A stretch of DNA of 64,000 nucleotides, from contig OX393550.1 of the NCBI GenBank assembly GCA_947650365.1, forward strand, positions 71,991,478-72,055,477, in the 5' to 3' direction. This DNA comes from Chamaelirium japonicum (lineage: Eukaryota > Streptophyta > Magnoliopsida > Liliales > Melanthiaceae). Positions within the stretch are counted from its first letter, which is position 1. The number at the start of each line of letters is the position of its first letter. The notes under the pieces are model-generated. The model did no database searches, was not told the DNA's origin, and saw only the letters and a list, made by a program, of their open reading frames with translations. This document shows, in pieces, positions 9,661 through 23,752 of this stretch. A program made the translations under genes and the position numbers.

Positions 9661-9940
9661 GTTTACTCGATCTTCTTCTTCGAACGACGTGGGCTACTTC
9701 TCCGGTGCTTCGACGGTTTGCGTGTCAACGGGACTTCTCTTCTTCTCCGGGCTTCTTTGGCGTGATCGGGGTCGAAGAATGCTTTCGAAGATGGTGGGGG
9801 TAGCACCGATCTCCGTGCGACGGTTGTAGCGTCGGCTTTTGTTGATGAAGACGACGGGGTAGTGACGCTTCAGATGATCTGTTCCAGCCTTTCTTCTTCG
9901 TGGATGGTGCAGATGTTTGTCGAAGACGACGTGGTGATGA

Positions 9941-10245
9941 CGCTTCGCTTCTCTCCTCCGGGCTTTGGGGCTTGATCGGGATCGAGGACTTGTTGGAGAC
10001 GACGGGGTAGTGCCGCTCCTCTTCTTATCCGGGCTTTTGGGCTTGATCGGAGTCGAAGCTTGTTGGAGACGACGGGGTAGTGCCGCTCCTCTTCTTCTCC
10101 GGGCTTTTGGGCTTGATCGGAGTCGAAGCTTGTTGGAGACGACGGGGTAGTGCCGCTCCTCTTCTTCTCCGGGCTTTTGGGCTTGATCGGAGTCGAAGCT
10201 TGTTGGAGACGACGGGGTAGTGCCGCTCCTCTTCTTCTCCGGCCT
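9941..10245. repeat. 70-bp tandem repeat within the LTR (about 4.3 copies)
   Basis: TGCCGCTCCT recurs at 10011, 10081, 10151 and 10221, exactly 70 bp apart. The units 10011-10080, 10081-10150 and 10151-10220 are almost identical. A diverged unit precedes them (9941-10010) and a partial one follows. Weaker relatives appear back to about 9730. It lies between the inferred transcription start and the Gag leader, so it would be transcribed. Confidence 0.93.
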
Positions 10246-10496
10246 TTGCTTCTGGCGTCCTCGGAGTCGAAGGGTTCTTCTTCTCCGAGCTTTCTTCTTC
10301 GTGAACGGAGTCGAAGGGGCGATCGTCGTGCGCAAGGGTCTTCACGTTGATGAGGACTTTCAGTAAGCCGATCCCTCGGGACAGGCTTGACTGTGCCTCG
10401 TGAAGCCTTGGGTCGATGAAGAAGCGTGCTCTCTTCTGCAGAGCTCTGGCGCTTCGTCTTCAATTTCTCGACCATTTTTTCCTTCCCCCACCCCCT

Positions 10497-10505
10497 CTAT
10501 TTATA
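10497..10505 (-). promoter_or_regulatory. TATA box of the LTR promoter
   Basis: On the minus strand this reads TATAAATAG, a full plant TATA consensus, in a pyrimidine/purine-rich context. Transcription would start near 10465-10475 and run leftward through R-U5 into Gag-Pol. The start site itself is inferred by distance only. Confidence 0.7.
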
Positions 10506-10773
10506 GGCAAAGAGGTGGGGAGAGAGATATGGAAACTTTTTAATTTTAAATCCCTTTTGTATCTCTCTCATAATTACCCGGATTTTATTCATCCATTGAT
10601 GAAGGGAATAACATTTAATTGTTTTCCTTTTCTGGCGGGTGCAACTATGGCTGGATTTTGCGCACGAAATCGATGGCGATCGGGCGCTTCGTCTTGTGCG
10701 TCGGATCGAGGGATCGGCGCAGATCCGCGTGTGTGCAGACGTCATACGCTACCTCCCCCCGCGCATGGCGGTA

Positions 10774-10879
10774 TTCTTTCCTTTTCTTTCTTTTCTTTCC
10801 TTTTCTTTTCTTTCCTTTTCTTTTCTTTCCTTTCTTTTCTTTCCTTTTTTTCTTTTCTTTCTTTTTCTCCCCTTTCCTT
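10774..10879. repeat. Polypyrimidine microsatellite (CTTTC/CTTTTC)n
   Basis: About 105 bp of almost pure C/T on the plus strand, built of CTTTC and CTTTTC units, lies in U3 about 270-375 bp upstream of the TATA box. Confidence 0.93.
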
Positions 10880-11130
10880 GCAGGGCCGGCCGGCCCCCCA
10901 TGGGGTTCGGGTCCTACTAGGGCCGGCCCCATGTGGCTCGGGTCCTAGTAGGGACCGGCCCCCATGGGGTTCGGACCCTAGTAGGGGCCGGCCCCCCCCT
11001 TGGCGCATGGGGTCCGGGTCCGCATCGGCGCGCGCGAGTCGGGTTTGAATCCATGTCGGTGCGCGCGAGTTGGGTCCGTGTGTCGGGTTTGCATCCGTGT
11101 TGGCACACGTGAGTCGGGTTCGGGTCCGAC
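10880..11130. repeat. GC-rich imperfect direct repeats in U3
   Basis: Units of about 33 bp containing GGCCGGCCCC, ATGGGG and GGGTCCTAGTAG recur at about 10883, 10920, 10952 and 10986. They are followed by repeats around GCGCGCGAGTCGGGT (about 11025-11125). The CpG density is far above that of the adjacent satellite. Confidence 0.75.
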
Positions 11131-11148
11131 GAAATTCGTGTGTCTACA

Positions 11149-14100
11149 GACCCCAACCCGACAACCTTAAGTAAAATATATATATAAATCTAGTACTCCT
11201 CCCCATAATATCCTCTAAGAGACTCGCTATGTGCCTTCCAATGCTTGGGATCGCTACTAGACTCCCTATATTTAGGGAGCCAAAATTATTTCCTATTTTC
11301 TCAGGACCCCCCCACCCCACAATCATAAGTAAATTATATATAAATCGAGTAATCCTCCTAAAAACACCCTCCAAGAGTATCGCTATATGCCTTCCTGTTT
11401 TTGGGGATCGCAACCAGACTCTCAATATTTTTGGAGTCAAAATTGTACCGTATTTTCACAGGACCCCTACACTATATATATATAAGTAAATTAAAAGAAA
11501 ATCAAGAGCTCCTCTCAAAAACACCATCTAAGAGCCTCACCATATCCCTTTCTATTTTTTGGATCACTACAAAACTCCCTACATTTGGGGAGCCAAAATC
11601 GTTATCTATTTTCTCAAAACTCCTACCCAATAACCATAGTAAATTATATACAACTCGAGCACTACTTCCCAAAACAATCTCTAATAGCCTCATCATATCC
11701 CTTCCTATTTTCTGATCACTACCAGGCTTCTATATTTAGGGAGCCAAAATCACTCCCTATTTTTTTAAGACCCCCACCCAATAATCAAAATTAAATTATA
11801 TACAAATCAAACACTCCTCTCCATAACACCCTCAAAGGGCCTTGCCATGCACCTTCTTATTTTCGGGATCGCTACTAGATTCCATATATTTTGAGTGCCA
11901 AAATCGCTTTATATTTTTTCAGGACCCCTATACAACAATAATAAGTAAATTATATAAAAATCGAGTACTATTTCCAAAAATACCCTCTAAGAGGCATGCC
12001 ATGTATCTCCTTACTTTTGGGATCGCTACCAGGATCCCTATATTTGGGTAGCCAAAATCGCTCCCTATTTTCTCTTGATCCCTTCCGACAACCATAAGTA
12101 AATTATATACAAATCATGCACTCATCTCTAAAACAACCACCTTCTTATTTTTTGGATCATTACTAGACTCCCTATATTTGGGAGCCAAAATCACTCCTAA
12201 CTTTCTTCAAACCCCCATTTGACAACCATAAGTAAATTATATACAAATCGAGCACTCATCCCCAAATCACCCTCCAAGAGCCTCACCATATGCTTATATG
12301 TTTTTTGGATCGCTAGTAGACTCCTTATATTTAGGGAGCCAAAATCGCTCCCTATTTTCTCAAGACCCTCACCCAATAATCAAACTTAAATTATATATAA
12401 ATCGAGCACTCCTTTCCATAACACCCTCAAAGAATCTTGCCATGCATCTCCTTATTTTTGGGATCGCTACCAGACTTCTTAAACTTGGAGTGCCAAAATC
12501 GTTACCAGACTCCTTAAACTTGGAGTGCCAAAATCGCTATCTATTTTCTCAGGACCCCAATCCGATAACTATAAGTAAATTATATACAAATCAAGCACTC
12601 CTCCCAAAAATACCCTCAAAGAGCCACGACATATGCCTCATTATTTTTGGGATCGCTATCAGGCTCCTTATATTTTGGGAGCCAAAATTGCTCCCTATTT
12701 TCTTCAAACCCCATCAGACAACCATAAGTAAATTATATACAAATCGAGTACTCCTCTCCTAAATACCCTCCAAAAGCCATGCCATGTACCTTTCTATTTT
12801 TTGGATCATTACTAGACTCCCTATATTTGGGGAGCCAAAATCGATCCAAGTTTTCTCAGGACCCCCACCTGACAACCATACATAAATTATATACAAATCG
12901 AGTACTCATCCCCAAATCACCCTCCAAGAGCCTTACCATGTGCCTTCCTATTAACTACACTCCTTATATTTGGGAGCCAAAATTGCTCCCTATTTTCTCA
13001 AGACCCCCACATAATAACCATAAGTAAATTATATATAAATTGAGCACTCCTCCCTTAAACACCCTCTAAGAGCTTCAACACGTGCCTTTTTTAGGGATCA
13101 CTACCCGACTCCCTTTATTTTAGGAGCTAAAAACTTTTCCTAATTTCTTAGGACCCAACAGCCATAAGTAATAGGAAACTCTAGCACTCCTTCCCAAAAC
13201 ACCCTCCAAGAGCCTCACAAAGTGTCTCCCTATGTTTGGAATAGCTATCAGACTCCCTATATTTGAGGAGCTATAATCGCTGCTTATTTTCTTAGGACCT
13301 CCACTTGATAACTTTAAGTAAATTATATACAAATCAAATACTCCTCCTAAAACACCTTTCAGGTGCCTCACCACCTAACTACCAAAAGTAAATTATATTC
13401 AAATTAAGCACTCTTTCCTATAATATTCTCAAACAGCCTCGTCATACATCTTTATATTTTTTGGATTGCTACCAGACTCTTTATATCTGGAGAGCCAAAA
13501 TCGCTCCCTATTTTCTTACAACCCTCACCCAACAACCATAAGTAAATTATCTATAAATCGAGCAATCTTGCCAAAAATCCACTCCAAGAGCCTTACCATA
13601 TGCCTCTCTATTTTTAGGATCGCTACCAAACTCTCAATATTTAAAAAGTCAAAATAGCTACCTATTTTTCTTAGGACTGCCACCAGATAATCATAAAAAA
13701 ATTATATACAAATAAAGTACTTTTTTTCCAAAACACCCTCCAAGAGCCTCGCCATGCGTCTTCTTATTTTTGGGATCACTACTAGGCTCTCTACATTTGA
13801 GGAGCTAAAATCACTCCCTACTTTCTCTGGAGCCCCACCCGACAACCATAAGCAAATGGAGCACTCATCCTCAAAATACCCTCCAAGAGCCTTGCCATTA
13901 ACCTCCCAATTTTTCTGATCGCTACTAGACTCTATATATTTGGAGAGTCAAAATTGCTCCATATTTTCTTAGGACCCTCACCCGATAATCATAAGTAAAT
14001 TATATATAAACCGAGTACTCTACCCTAAATCACCCTGCAAGTGACTCGCTATGTGCCTCTCTATTATTGAGATCGCTAATAGACTCCCTATATTTGGAGA

Positions 14101-17100
14101 GCCAATATTGCTCTATATTTTCTTAGAACCCCTACTCGACAACCATAATTAAATTATATACAAATCGAGCACTACTCTCCAAAATACCATCCAAGAATCT
14201 CATCATATGCCTTCTAATTTTAGGAATCACTACCAGACTCCCTATATTTGGGAAGCCAAAATCGGTTTCCTTATTTTTCAAGACCTCCACCCGACAACCA
14301 TAAATAAATTATATACTAATCGGGTACTCCTCCCAAAATAACCTCTAAAAGCCATGCCATAAGCCTTTTTTTGGGGGGTTCGCTACTATATTTCCTATAT
14401 TTAGGGAGCCAAAATTGCTTCCTATTTTATATGGACCCCCACCTGATAATCATAAATAAAATGCATACAAATCAAATACTCCTTCCCAAAATACCCTCCA
14501 AGAAACTCGCCATGTGCCTTTATATTTTTGGAATCGCGATCAGACTCCCTATATTTGGGGAGGCAAAATCGCTCTCTATATTTTTAAGACTTAGAGTCGA
14601 CAACCCTAAGTAAATTACATATAAATTGAGTACTACTTTACCTTTAATAGCCTCACTTTGTGCCTTCCTATTTTTAGGATTACTACTAGACTATCTACAT
14701 TTGGGGAGCCATAATCGCTCCCTATTTACTCATGACACTCACCTGATAACTATAAGTAAATTATATACAAATAGAGCACTCCTTCCCATAATATCCTTAA
14801 AGAGCTTCATTATGCACCTTCCTATTTTTGAGATTACTACCAGACTTTCTATATTTAGAGATCCAAAATCACTCTCTATTTTTTCATGGCTCTTACCAAC
14901 AACCACAAGTAAATTATATATAAATCTAGCCTTCGTTTCCAAAATATCCTCCAAGAGCCTCGCAAAGTGGCTCCCTATATTTGGTACCGCTACCAAACTC
15001 CCTTTATTTGGAGAGACAAAATCGCTCCATATTTTCTCAAGACCCCCACTTAATAACTGTAAGTAAATTACATTCAAATCAAGCACTTCTCCCCATAATA
15101 CCCAAAGAACCTCACTATGTGCCTTCTTATTTTTGCGACTACTACCAAAATCCTCCTATATTTGGGAAGCCAAAATCACTCCCTATTATCTCAGGACCCC
15201 CACCTGATAACCATAAATAAATTATATTCAAATCAACTACTCCCTATAATATCCTCAAATAACCTCTCCATGCAACTCCCTATTTTTGGAATCACTACCA
15301 AACTTATTATATTTGGGGAGCCAAAATCGTTATGTATTTTTTTAGGAGCCCCACACAACAACCATAAATAAATTATCTATAAATCGACCACTCCTCCCAA
15401 AAATACCATCCAAATGCCTCGCCATGTGCCTTCCTATTTTTGGGATCACTACTAGACTCTCTAGATTTGAGGAGCTAAAATCGTTGCCTATTTTATCTTG
15501 ATTCTCACCCGACAACGATTAGTAAATTATTTACAAATCAAGCACTCCTTTTCCAAAACACCCTCCAAGAGCCTTACCATGTGCCTTCCTATTTCTAGGA
15601 TCACTATGAGACTTCCATCATTTGGGGAGCTAAAATCACTCACTATTTTCTTAGTACACTGCCCGACAACCATAAGCAAATTATATACAAATAGAGTACT
15701 CATCCTCAAAACACTCTCCAAGAGTCTCACTATATATCTCCTTATTTTTGAGATCGATGCCAAACTTCCTATATTTGGGGAGCTAAAATCGCTTCCTATT
15801 ATCTTAGGACCCCTACTTGATAATCATAAGTAAATCATATATAAATTGAGTACTCCTCTCTTAATCAACCACTTTGAGACTTGCCATGTGACTCTCTATT
15901 TTAGGGATCACTAATAGACTCCCAATATTTGGGGAGACATTATCGCTCTATATTTTTTTAGGACCCCTATTGGATAACCATAAGTAAATTATATACAAAT
16001 CAAGCATTACTCCCCAAAACACCCTCCAAGAGCATGTCCATGTGTCTTTCTATTTTTGGTATCGCTACCAAACTCCCTATATTTGGAGAGCCAAAATCAC
16101 TTCCTAATTTCTTAGGACCCCTACTCAACAACCATAAGTAAATTATATACAAATCAAGCACTCCTCCCAAAAATACCCTCTAATAGCCTCTTTATACGCC
16201 TCTATTTTATTATGATTACTACCAGACTTCCTATATTTGGGAGATAAAATGGCTCCATATTTTCTCTGGATCTCTACTCGATAATCATATGTAAATTATA
16301 TATAAATCGAGCACTCCTCTCCAAAATACCCTCCAAGAATATCGCTATGCATTTGTCTTCATATTTTTGGGATCGCTACCAGATTATCTATATTTGGGGT
16401 AGGAAAATTGCTCTTTATTTTCTCATAATTTCCATCCGAACCATATATAAATTATATACAAAGCGAGCATTCCTCCTAAAACACAATTTAATAGCCATGC
16501 CATGTGCCTTCCTATCTTTGGGATTGCTACTAAGTAGTCTATATTTAGAGAGCTAAAATTGCTACCTACTTTCTTAGGAACCCCACCTGATAACTATAAA
16601 TAAATTATATACAAATCAAGCACTCCTTCCCATAACACCCTTAAAGAACTTTGCCATGCACCTTCCAATTTTTGGGATCGCTACTAGATACCCTATATTT
16701 ATAGATCGAAAATCACTTTCTATTTTCTCGGGACCCCTATACGATAATCAAAAGTAAATTATATATAAATCCAGCACTCCTACCTAAAAATCGCTCTAAG
16801 AGCCTCACTTTTTATCTTCCTATTTTTGGGATCGCTACTAGACTCCCCCTATAATTAGGGAGCCAAAATCGCTCCTTATTTGCTCAGGATCCCAACCTGA
16901 CTACCATAAGTAAAATATATTCAAATCTGGCACTCCTATCCATAATAACCTCAAATAGTATCGCTATACACCTCCCTATATTTGGGATTGCTACTAGACT
17001 CCTTAAATTTGGGGAGCCAAAATCACTCCTTATTTTATCAGGACCCACACACAATAACCATAAGTAAATTATCTATAAATTGAGCACTCCTAAAAAAAAA

Positions 17101-20100
17101 AACTCTCCAAGAGGCTCGTCATGTGCCTTCCTATTTTTGGGATCACTGCCAGATTCCTTATATTTGGAGAGCCAAAATTGTTGCATATTTTCTCAGGACC
17201 CTCACTCGACAGCCATACATAAATTATATACAAATCGAGCAATTCTTACCAAATAACCCTCTAAGATAGTCACAATGTGCTTTCTTATTTTTAGGGTTGC
17301 TAATCCACTCCCTATATTTAGGGAGCCAATATTGCATTATATTTTCTTAGGACCCCAACACGATAGCCATAAGTAAATTATATACAAATCAAACACTATT
17401 ATCCAAAACTCTTTCCAAGAGTCTTGCCATTTGCATTCCTATCTTTGGAATAACTACTAGACTTTCTACATTTGGAGAGCCAAAATCGCTTCCTAATTTT
17501 TCGGGTCCCCCACTTGACAACTATAAGTAAATTATATACAAATCAAGCACTCTTACCCAAAATACCCTCTAAAAGCCTCTCGATATGCCTCATTTTTTTA
17601 AAGATTGCTACCAGACTCCCTGCATTTGGGAAGCCAAAATCGATCCATATTTTCTTAGGACCCTCACCTGCCAAGAACCTTGTCATGTGCCTTTATATTT
17701 TTAGGATTGTTACCAGACTTCCTATATTTGGAGACGCAAAATCACTCTCTATTTCCTTAGGACTCCCACCCAATAATTATAAATAAATTATATACAAATT
17801 GAGCACTCCTTATAAAAACCTATTTAATATCCATGCAGTGTCCTTTTTAATTTTTGGGATCCAAAATAGCTCCCGACTTTCTCAGGACCTCTACCTGATA
17901 ACTAAAATAAAATTATATACAAATCAAGTATTCCTTTCTTTAACACTCTCAAAGAGCTTCGCCATGCACCTTCCTATTTTTTGAATCATTAATATATCCC
18001 TATATTTTAGGACTCAAAATCGTTCCCTATTTTCTTATGACCCCCATCCGACAACCACCATACAACTATAAGTAAATTACATACAAATCAAATATTCATC
18101 TTAAAAACACCCTTCAAGAGCTCTTTTATGTGGCTCCTTGTTTTTAGGATCACTACTAGACTCCCTATATTTGAGGAGTCAAAATCATTTCCTATTTTCT
18201 CTGCAATCTTATCCGATAACCATTAGTAAATTATATATAAATCAAATACTCCTTCCCAAAATACCCTCTAATATCTTCGCCATGTGCCTTTTTTTTAGGG
18301 ATTATAATTAGACTCCCTTTATTTGAAGAGCCAAAATTACTCCCTATTTCGCAGAACCCTCACCCGATTACCATAAGTAAATTATATACAAATAGACCAC
18401 TTATTCAGAAAACACCCTTAAAGATCCTCACCATATACCTCCCTATTTTTCGGATAGCTACCAGACTCCTTATATTTAGGAAGCCAAATTTGCTTCCTAT
18501 TTTCTTAAGTCCCCTACCCGATAATAGTAAGTAAATTATATATAAATAAAGCACTCCTCCTCAAAACACCCTCCAAGAGCCTCGTTATGTGCCTTTCTAT
18601 TTTTGAAATTACTAACAGACTCCTTATATTTGGGGAGTCAATATCGTTCTATATTTTCTCAGGACCTCTACCCAACAACCATAAGTAAATTATATATAAA
18701 TCGAGCACTACGTCCTAAAATACCCTTAAAGAGCCTCGCCATGTGCCTTACTATTTTTGGTACAGCTACCAGACTCCCTATGTTTGGGCAATAAAAATCG
18801 ATTCATATTTTCTTAGGATCCCTACCTAACAACCATAAGTAAATTATATATAAATCGAGCACTCCTTTCCAAAAAAACCTTATAAGAGCCTCACTATGTG
18901 CCTTCATATTTTAGGAATCGCTACTAGACTTCGTATATTTGGTAAGTCAAAATTAAGCACTCCTCTCCAAGACATCCGCTAATAGCCTCACTATATGCCT
19001 TTATATTTTTGATATCACTACTATACTCTCTATATTTTAGGAGCCAAAATCACTCCGAATCCCCAATCGATAACCATAAGTAAATTATATACAAATCGAG
19101 TACTCATCTCCATAACACTCTCAAAGTGCCTCACTATGGACCTCTCTATTTTTGGGATCGTTACCAAAATTTTTATATTTGGGGAGACAAAATTGCTCCT
19201 TATTTTCTCAGGACCCCCTACCAAACAATTATAGTAAAATATCTACAAATCAAGCACACCTTCTAAAAGTACCCTATAAGAGTCTCACCATGTGGCACCC
19301 TATTTTGAGGATCACTACCAGACTTTCTATATTTAGGGAGCTAAAATCGCTCCCTATTTTCTCAGGACCCTCACCTGATAACCATAAATAAATTATATAC
19401 AAATAAAGCACACCTCCCCGAAACACCGTCTAAGAGTCTCGCTATGTCACTTCCTCTTTTTGGGATTACAACTAGACTCCCTACATTTGGTGAGCCAAAA
19501 TCACTCCCTATTTTCTCAGGACCCTTACCCGACAACTCTAAGTAAATTATATATAATTCAAGCATTTATCTTCAAAACACTATCCAAGAGCCTCGATATG
19601 TGCCTTACTTATTCTTACTTATTTTCGGATCATTATCAGACTTCTTATATTTGAGGAACCAAAATAACTTCCCTTTTTTGTTAGACCCACACCCGACAAC
19701 CATAAGTAAATCATATATAAATCAAGCACTCGTCCTCAAAATATCTTCCAAGAGACACGTCATATGCCTCCCTACTTTTGGGATCGCTAACAGACTCCCT
19801 ATATTTAGTGAGCCAGTATCACTCGAGCACTTATTTCCAAAACACCCTCCAAGAAAATTGCCATGTGCCTCCCTATTTTTGGGATTGCTAACAGACTCTC
19901 TACATTTAGGAAGCCAATATCGCTCTATATTTTCTCAAGATTGCTAGCCAAAAAACATTAGTAAATTATATACAAATTGAGCACTACTTCACAAAACACC
20001 CTCTAAGAGCCTGATCAGATGCCTTTCAATTTTTGGGATTACTACCAGACTCCTTTATTTCGAGAAAAAAAATCACTCCCTAATTTCTCAGGACCCCTAC

Positions 20101-23100
20101 ACGACAACCATATACAAATTATATACAAATTGAACACTTCTTTTCAAAATATCTTCTAAGAGCCTCGCCATGTGCATCCTTTTTTTTTTAGGATAACTAC
20201 CAGACTCCCTATATTTGGGGAGCCAAAATCGTTCTCTATTTTCTCTGGACACCCACCTGATAACTATAAGTAAATTATATACAAATCTAGCACTCCTTCC
20301 CATAACACTATGTCAAAGCCACGTCAATGCCTCCCTATGTTTACGATTGCTACAAAACTCTCTATATTTGGGGAGCCAAAATCGTTCCATATTTTCTCAG
20401 GACTCCTACCTGACAATCATAGGTAAATTATATACAAATACAATACTCCCAAAAACACCCTCCAATAGCCTTGCTATGTGCCTCCCTATTATTTAGATCG
20501 CTACCAAACTCGCTATATTTATGGAGCCAAAACCACTTCCAATTTTTTCAAGACTCCCACTGAATAACTATAAGTAATTTATATTTATATAGAATAATTA
20601 TCCCCAAAAATATTCTCCAAGAGCCTCATATTGTGTTTTCCTATTTTTGACATCGCTACCAGACTCCTTACATTTAGAAAGCCAAAATTGCACCCTATTT
20701 TCTAAGGACCCCATCCAGTAATTATAAGTAAATTATATAAAAGTCAAGCGCTCTTTCCCAAAACATTCTTCAAGAGCATCGTTATATGCCTTCTTATTTC
20801 TGGGATCTCCACCAGACTCACTATAGTTGAAGAGCAAAAATCACTTCCTATTATTTCAGGACCCCCACCTAACAACCATAAGTAAATTATATACAAATCG
20901 AGCACTCCTTCTTAAAATACCATCTAAGAAACTTGCCATCTGCCCCCATAATTTTAGGATCGCCACCAATACTTCATACATCTTGGGAGCCTAAATCACT
21001 CTCTAATTTCTCAGGATCCCCACCCGATAACCATATATAAATATGATACAAATCGAGTACCCCTCCCCAAAACACTCTCTAAGAGCCTCAATATGTGCCT
21101 CCCTTTTCCTGGAATAGCTACCAGACTCTATATTTTGGGGGCCAAACCCACTTCTTTTTTTTTCTCAGGACCCCCAACCGACAACCATTAATAAATTATA
21201 TATAAATCTAGCATACCTCCTTAAAATACCCTCCAAGAGCTTCGTCATGTACTTCCCTATTTTTGGGATTGCTAATTGACTATTTATAATCGGTGAGGCA
21301 AAATTGCTCCTTATTTTTATCCCCCAACCGAGAACGATAAGTAAATTATATACAAGTCGAGCACTCTTATCCAAAACAGTTTCGAAGAGTCTTGCAATGT
21401 GCCTTCATATTTTTGGGATTGCTACCATACTCCTTATATTTAGGGAAACAAAATTGTTTCTAATTTTTTTAGGACCCCTACCAAACAACCATAAGTAAAT
21501 TATATATAACGCAAGTACTCATCCCAAAAATAACCTCTAAGAGCCTCCCGATGTGCCATCCTATTTTTGGGATCGCTAACGAACTCTCAATATTTATGAA
21601 GCCGAAATCATTTCCTATTTTCTCAGAACACCCATCCGACAGCCATAAGTAAATTATATACAAACTTAGCACTCCCCCCAAAATACCTGCCAATATGATC
21701 ATAATGTGTCTCCCTATGTTTGGGATTGCTAATAGACTCCCTATAATTGGGGATTCATACCCTATTTACTCAGGACTGCTACCCGATAATTATAAATAAA
21801 TTATATACAAATTGAGTACTCTTTTTCAAAACAACCTTGAAGAGCCTCTATATGTATCTTCCTATTTTTAGGATCGCTAATAGTGTCTCTATATTTGGGG
21901 AGCCAAAATTGCTCCCTATTTTATCAGGTCGCCCACCCGATAACTATAAGTAAATTATATACAAATGGAGCACTTCTCCGGAAAACACCCTTCTAGAGCC
22001 TAGCCATTAGCCTCCCTATTTTTACGATAACTAATAGAATCCCTCCATTTGAGTAGCCAAAATCACTTTTTATTTTCCCCCTACCCAATAACAATAAGTA
22101 AATTATATACAAATCGAGCATCCTCTTTAAAATACCCTCCAAGAGTCACACAATTTGCCTCACTATATTTGAGATCGATATCGTACTCTCTATATTTGGG
22201 GAGCAAAAATTGCTCCATATTTTCTCAGGACCCCCACCTGACAACTAAAAGTAAATTATATACACATCGAGCACTTATTTCCAAAACACCCTCAAAGAGC
22301 TCGTCAAGTGTCTTTTTATTTTTAGGATCGCTGCCAAACTACTTATATTTTGGGAGTCAAAATCACTCTTTATTTTCTTAGGACTCCAACCTGACAACCA
22401 TAAGTAAAGTATATACAAATCGAGTACTTATCTACAAAACATCTTCTAAGAGCATCACCATATCCTTTCCTATTTTTAAGATCACTAATAGGCTCCTTAC
22501 ATTTAGGGAGCCAATATCACTCCTTATTTTCTTATGACCTCAACCCGATAACCATAAGTAAATTATAATCAAATCTAGAACTCCTTCCTAAAACAACCAC
22601 CAAGAGCCTCGTCTTGTACCTCATAATATCTGGGATTACTACTAGACTCCCTATATTTAGGGAGCCAAAATCGCTCCTTATTTTTTCAGGACCCCCACGG
22701 GACAACCATATGTATATTATACACAAATTGAGCACTCCTCCCCAAGATATCCTCCAAGAGCCTAGCCAGGTGCCTTCCTATTTTTGGGATGGGATCGTTA
22801 CCAGTCTCCTGATATTTAGGAAGTCAAAATCGCTCTATATTTTTTTAGGACCCCCACCCGATAACTATAAGTAAATTATATACAAATCGAGCACACCTCC
22901 CCAAAACATCATCTAAGAGCCTTGCCATTTGCCTCATATTTTTGCGATCACTATAAAACTCCCTATATTTGGCGAGCAAAAACTACGTCCTATTTTCTCA
23001 GGACCCCTTACCTAACAAATGTAAGTAAATAGAAACAAATCAAGTACCCACCTCGAAACACCTTCCAGTAGCCTAGCCATGTGCCTTATAATTTTTAGGA

Positions 23101-23752
23101 TCACTACCAGACTTCCTATATTTGGGGAGTCAAAATCACTACATGTTTCCTTAGGACTCCCATCCGATAACCATTAGTAATTATATACAAATCGAGCACT
23201 CCTAAAATATCCTTCTAGTGCCTCGATATATGCCTTCATATTTTAGAGATCACTAATAGACTATTAAATTTTGGAAGCTAAAATTACTCACTATTTTTTC
23301 ATAACCCTCACCTGAAAACCATAAGTAAATTATATACAAATCGAGCACTCCTCCCTATAACACCCTTAAAGAGTATTGCAAGGTGCCTCCTTATTTTTAG
23401 GATCTTTACTAGACTCGTTATATTTAGAGAGCCAAAATCGCTCTCTATTTTATTAGGACCCCACCTGACAACCATAAGTAATTAATTATAAAGAAATCGA
23501 GTACATACCCTCTACGAGTCTCACCATATGCCTTCTTATTTTTGTGATTGCTATCAAACTCCTTATATTTATGAAACCAAAATTACTCCCTATTTTCTTA
23601 GGATCCCTACTTGAAAACCATAAGTAAATTATATAATCGAACACTACTCTATAGAACACTTTTGAAGAGTCTCGTCATATGCTTCCCTATATTTAGGACT
23701 GCTAAAAGAAACCCTATATTAGGGGAGGCAAAATCAATCCCTATTTTTTTAG
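11149..23752. repeat. HOR copy 1 (12.6 kb, near full length)
   Basis: Copy edges are set by a marker monomer beginning GACCCCAACCCG and continuing ACCTTAAGTA with a longer TA run; the phase is otherwise arbitrary. This copy is 12,604 bp, about 82 monomers. Marker variants recur in the same order and spacing in the other copies. For example, an A-run monomer lies 5943 bp into this copy (17092) and 5941 bp into copy 2 (39588) after removing the copia insertion. This copy lacks about 90 bp near 18950 that copy 3 retains. Confidence 0.88.
12466..12535. repeat. 35-bp local tandem duplication inside a monomer
   Basis: TACCAGAC...GGAGTGCCAAAATCG occurs at 12468 and again at 12503, two copies 35 bp apart. 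The matching position in HOR copy 2 (about 34980) has a single copy, so the duplication is specific to copy 1. Confidence 0.85.

Larger units (their letters stand above)
1..11148 (-). mobile_element. Ty3/gypsy LTR retrotransposon, Tat-type (3' end outside window)
   Basis: Read on the minus strand the order is 5' LTR (11148 to 9005), PBS (8998 to 8980), Gag-Pol (8932 to 1313), then a convergent plus-strand frame (about 15-1045). The 3' LTR lies left of base 1. The Tat-type call rests on four things: a second RNase H of the archaeal type after the usual gypsy one, absence of a chromodomain at the integrase C-terminus, a long Gag with a spacer rich in charged residues, and an antisense frame downstream of pol, as described for Tat relatives such as Grande and Retand. 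The base after the LTR at 11149 is ordinary satellite sequence matching 23753 onward, so the element sits inside the array. The expected 5-bp target duplication would be GACCC (11149-11153); the other copy is out of view. Confidence 0.93.
9005..11148 (-). repeat. 5' LTR of the gypsy element (2144 bp)
   Basis: On the minus strand the LTR starts TGTAGACAC at 11148 and ends CGCATACA at 9005, giving TG...CA ends with a 4-bp TGTA/TACA inverted repeat. The inner edge lies 6 bp from the PBS and the outer edge touches satellite. A TATA box at 10505-10497 would make U3 about 650-680 bp, leaving about 1.45 kb of R-U5 rich in direct repeats. The LTR has no credible gene; its open frames follow the repeats. 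Confidence 0.92.

Noticed and set aside
9694..10335. Arg/Lys-rich 213-codon frame in the gypsy LTR, plus overlapping frames on both strands
   Set aside because: It follows the 70-bp tandem repeat and simple repeats; the LTR is non-coding and the frame is a product of repeat composition.
10645..11008. Lys/Glu-rich or Phe/Leu-rich frames at 10639-11048
   Set aside because: They arise from the polypyrimidine microsatellite read on either strand.
12298..12762. 154-codon plus-strand open frame in the satellite, with similar ones throughout (for example 14626-15066, 48240-48659, 53136-53558)
   Set aside because: The translations are the same repeated phrase in shifting frames. They end at the TAA in the CATAAGTAA motif and show no conservation of frame between HOR copies.
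13120..13374. Minus-strand open frames of 60-118 codons across the array
   Set aside because: They are reverse reads of the monomer, with no frame kept between copies and no recognisable domain.
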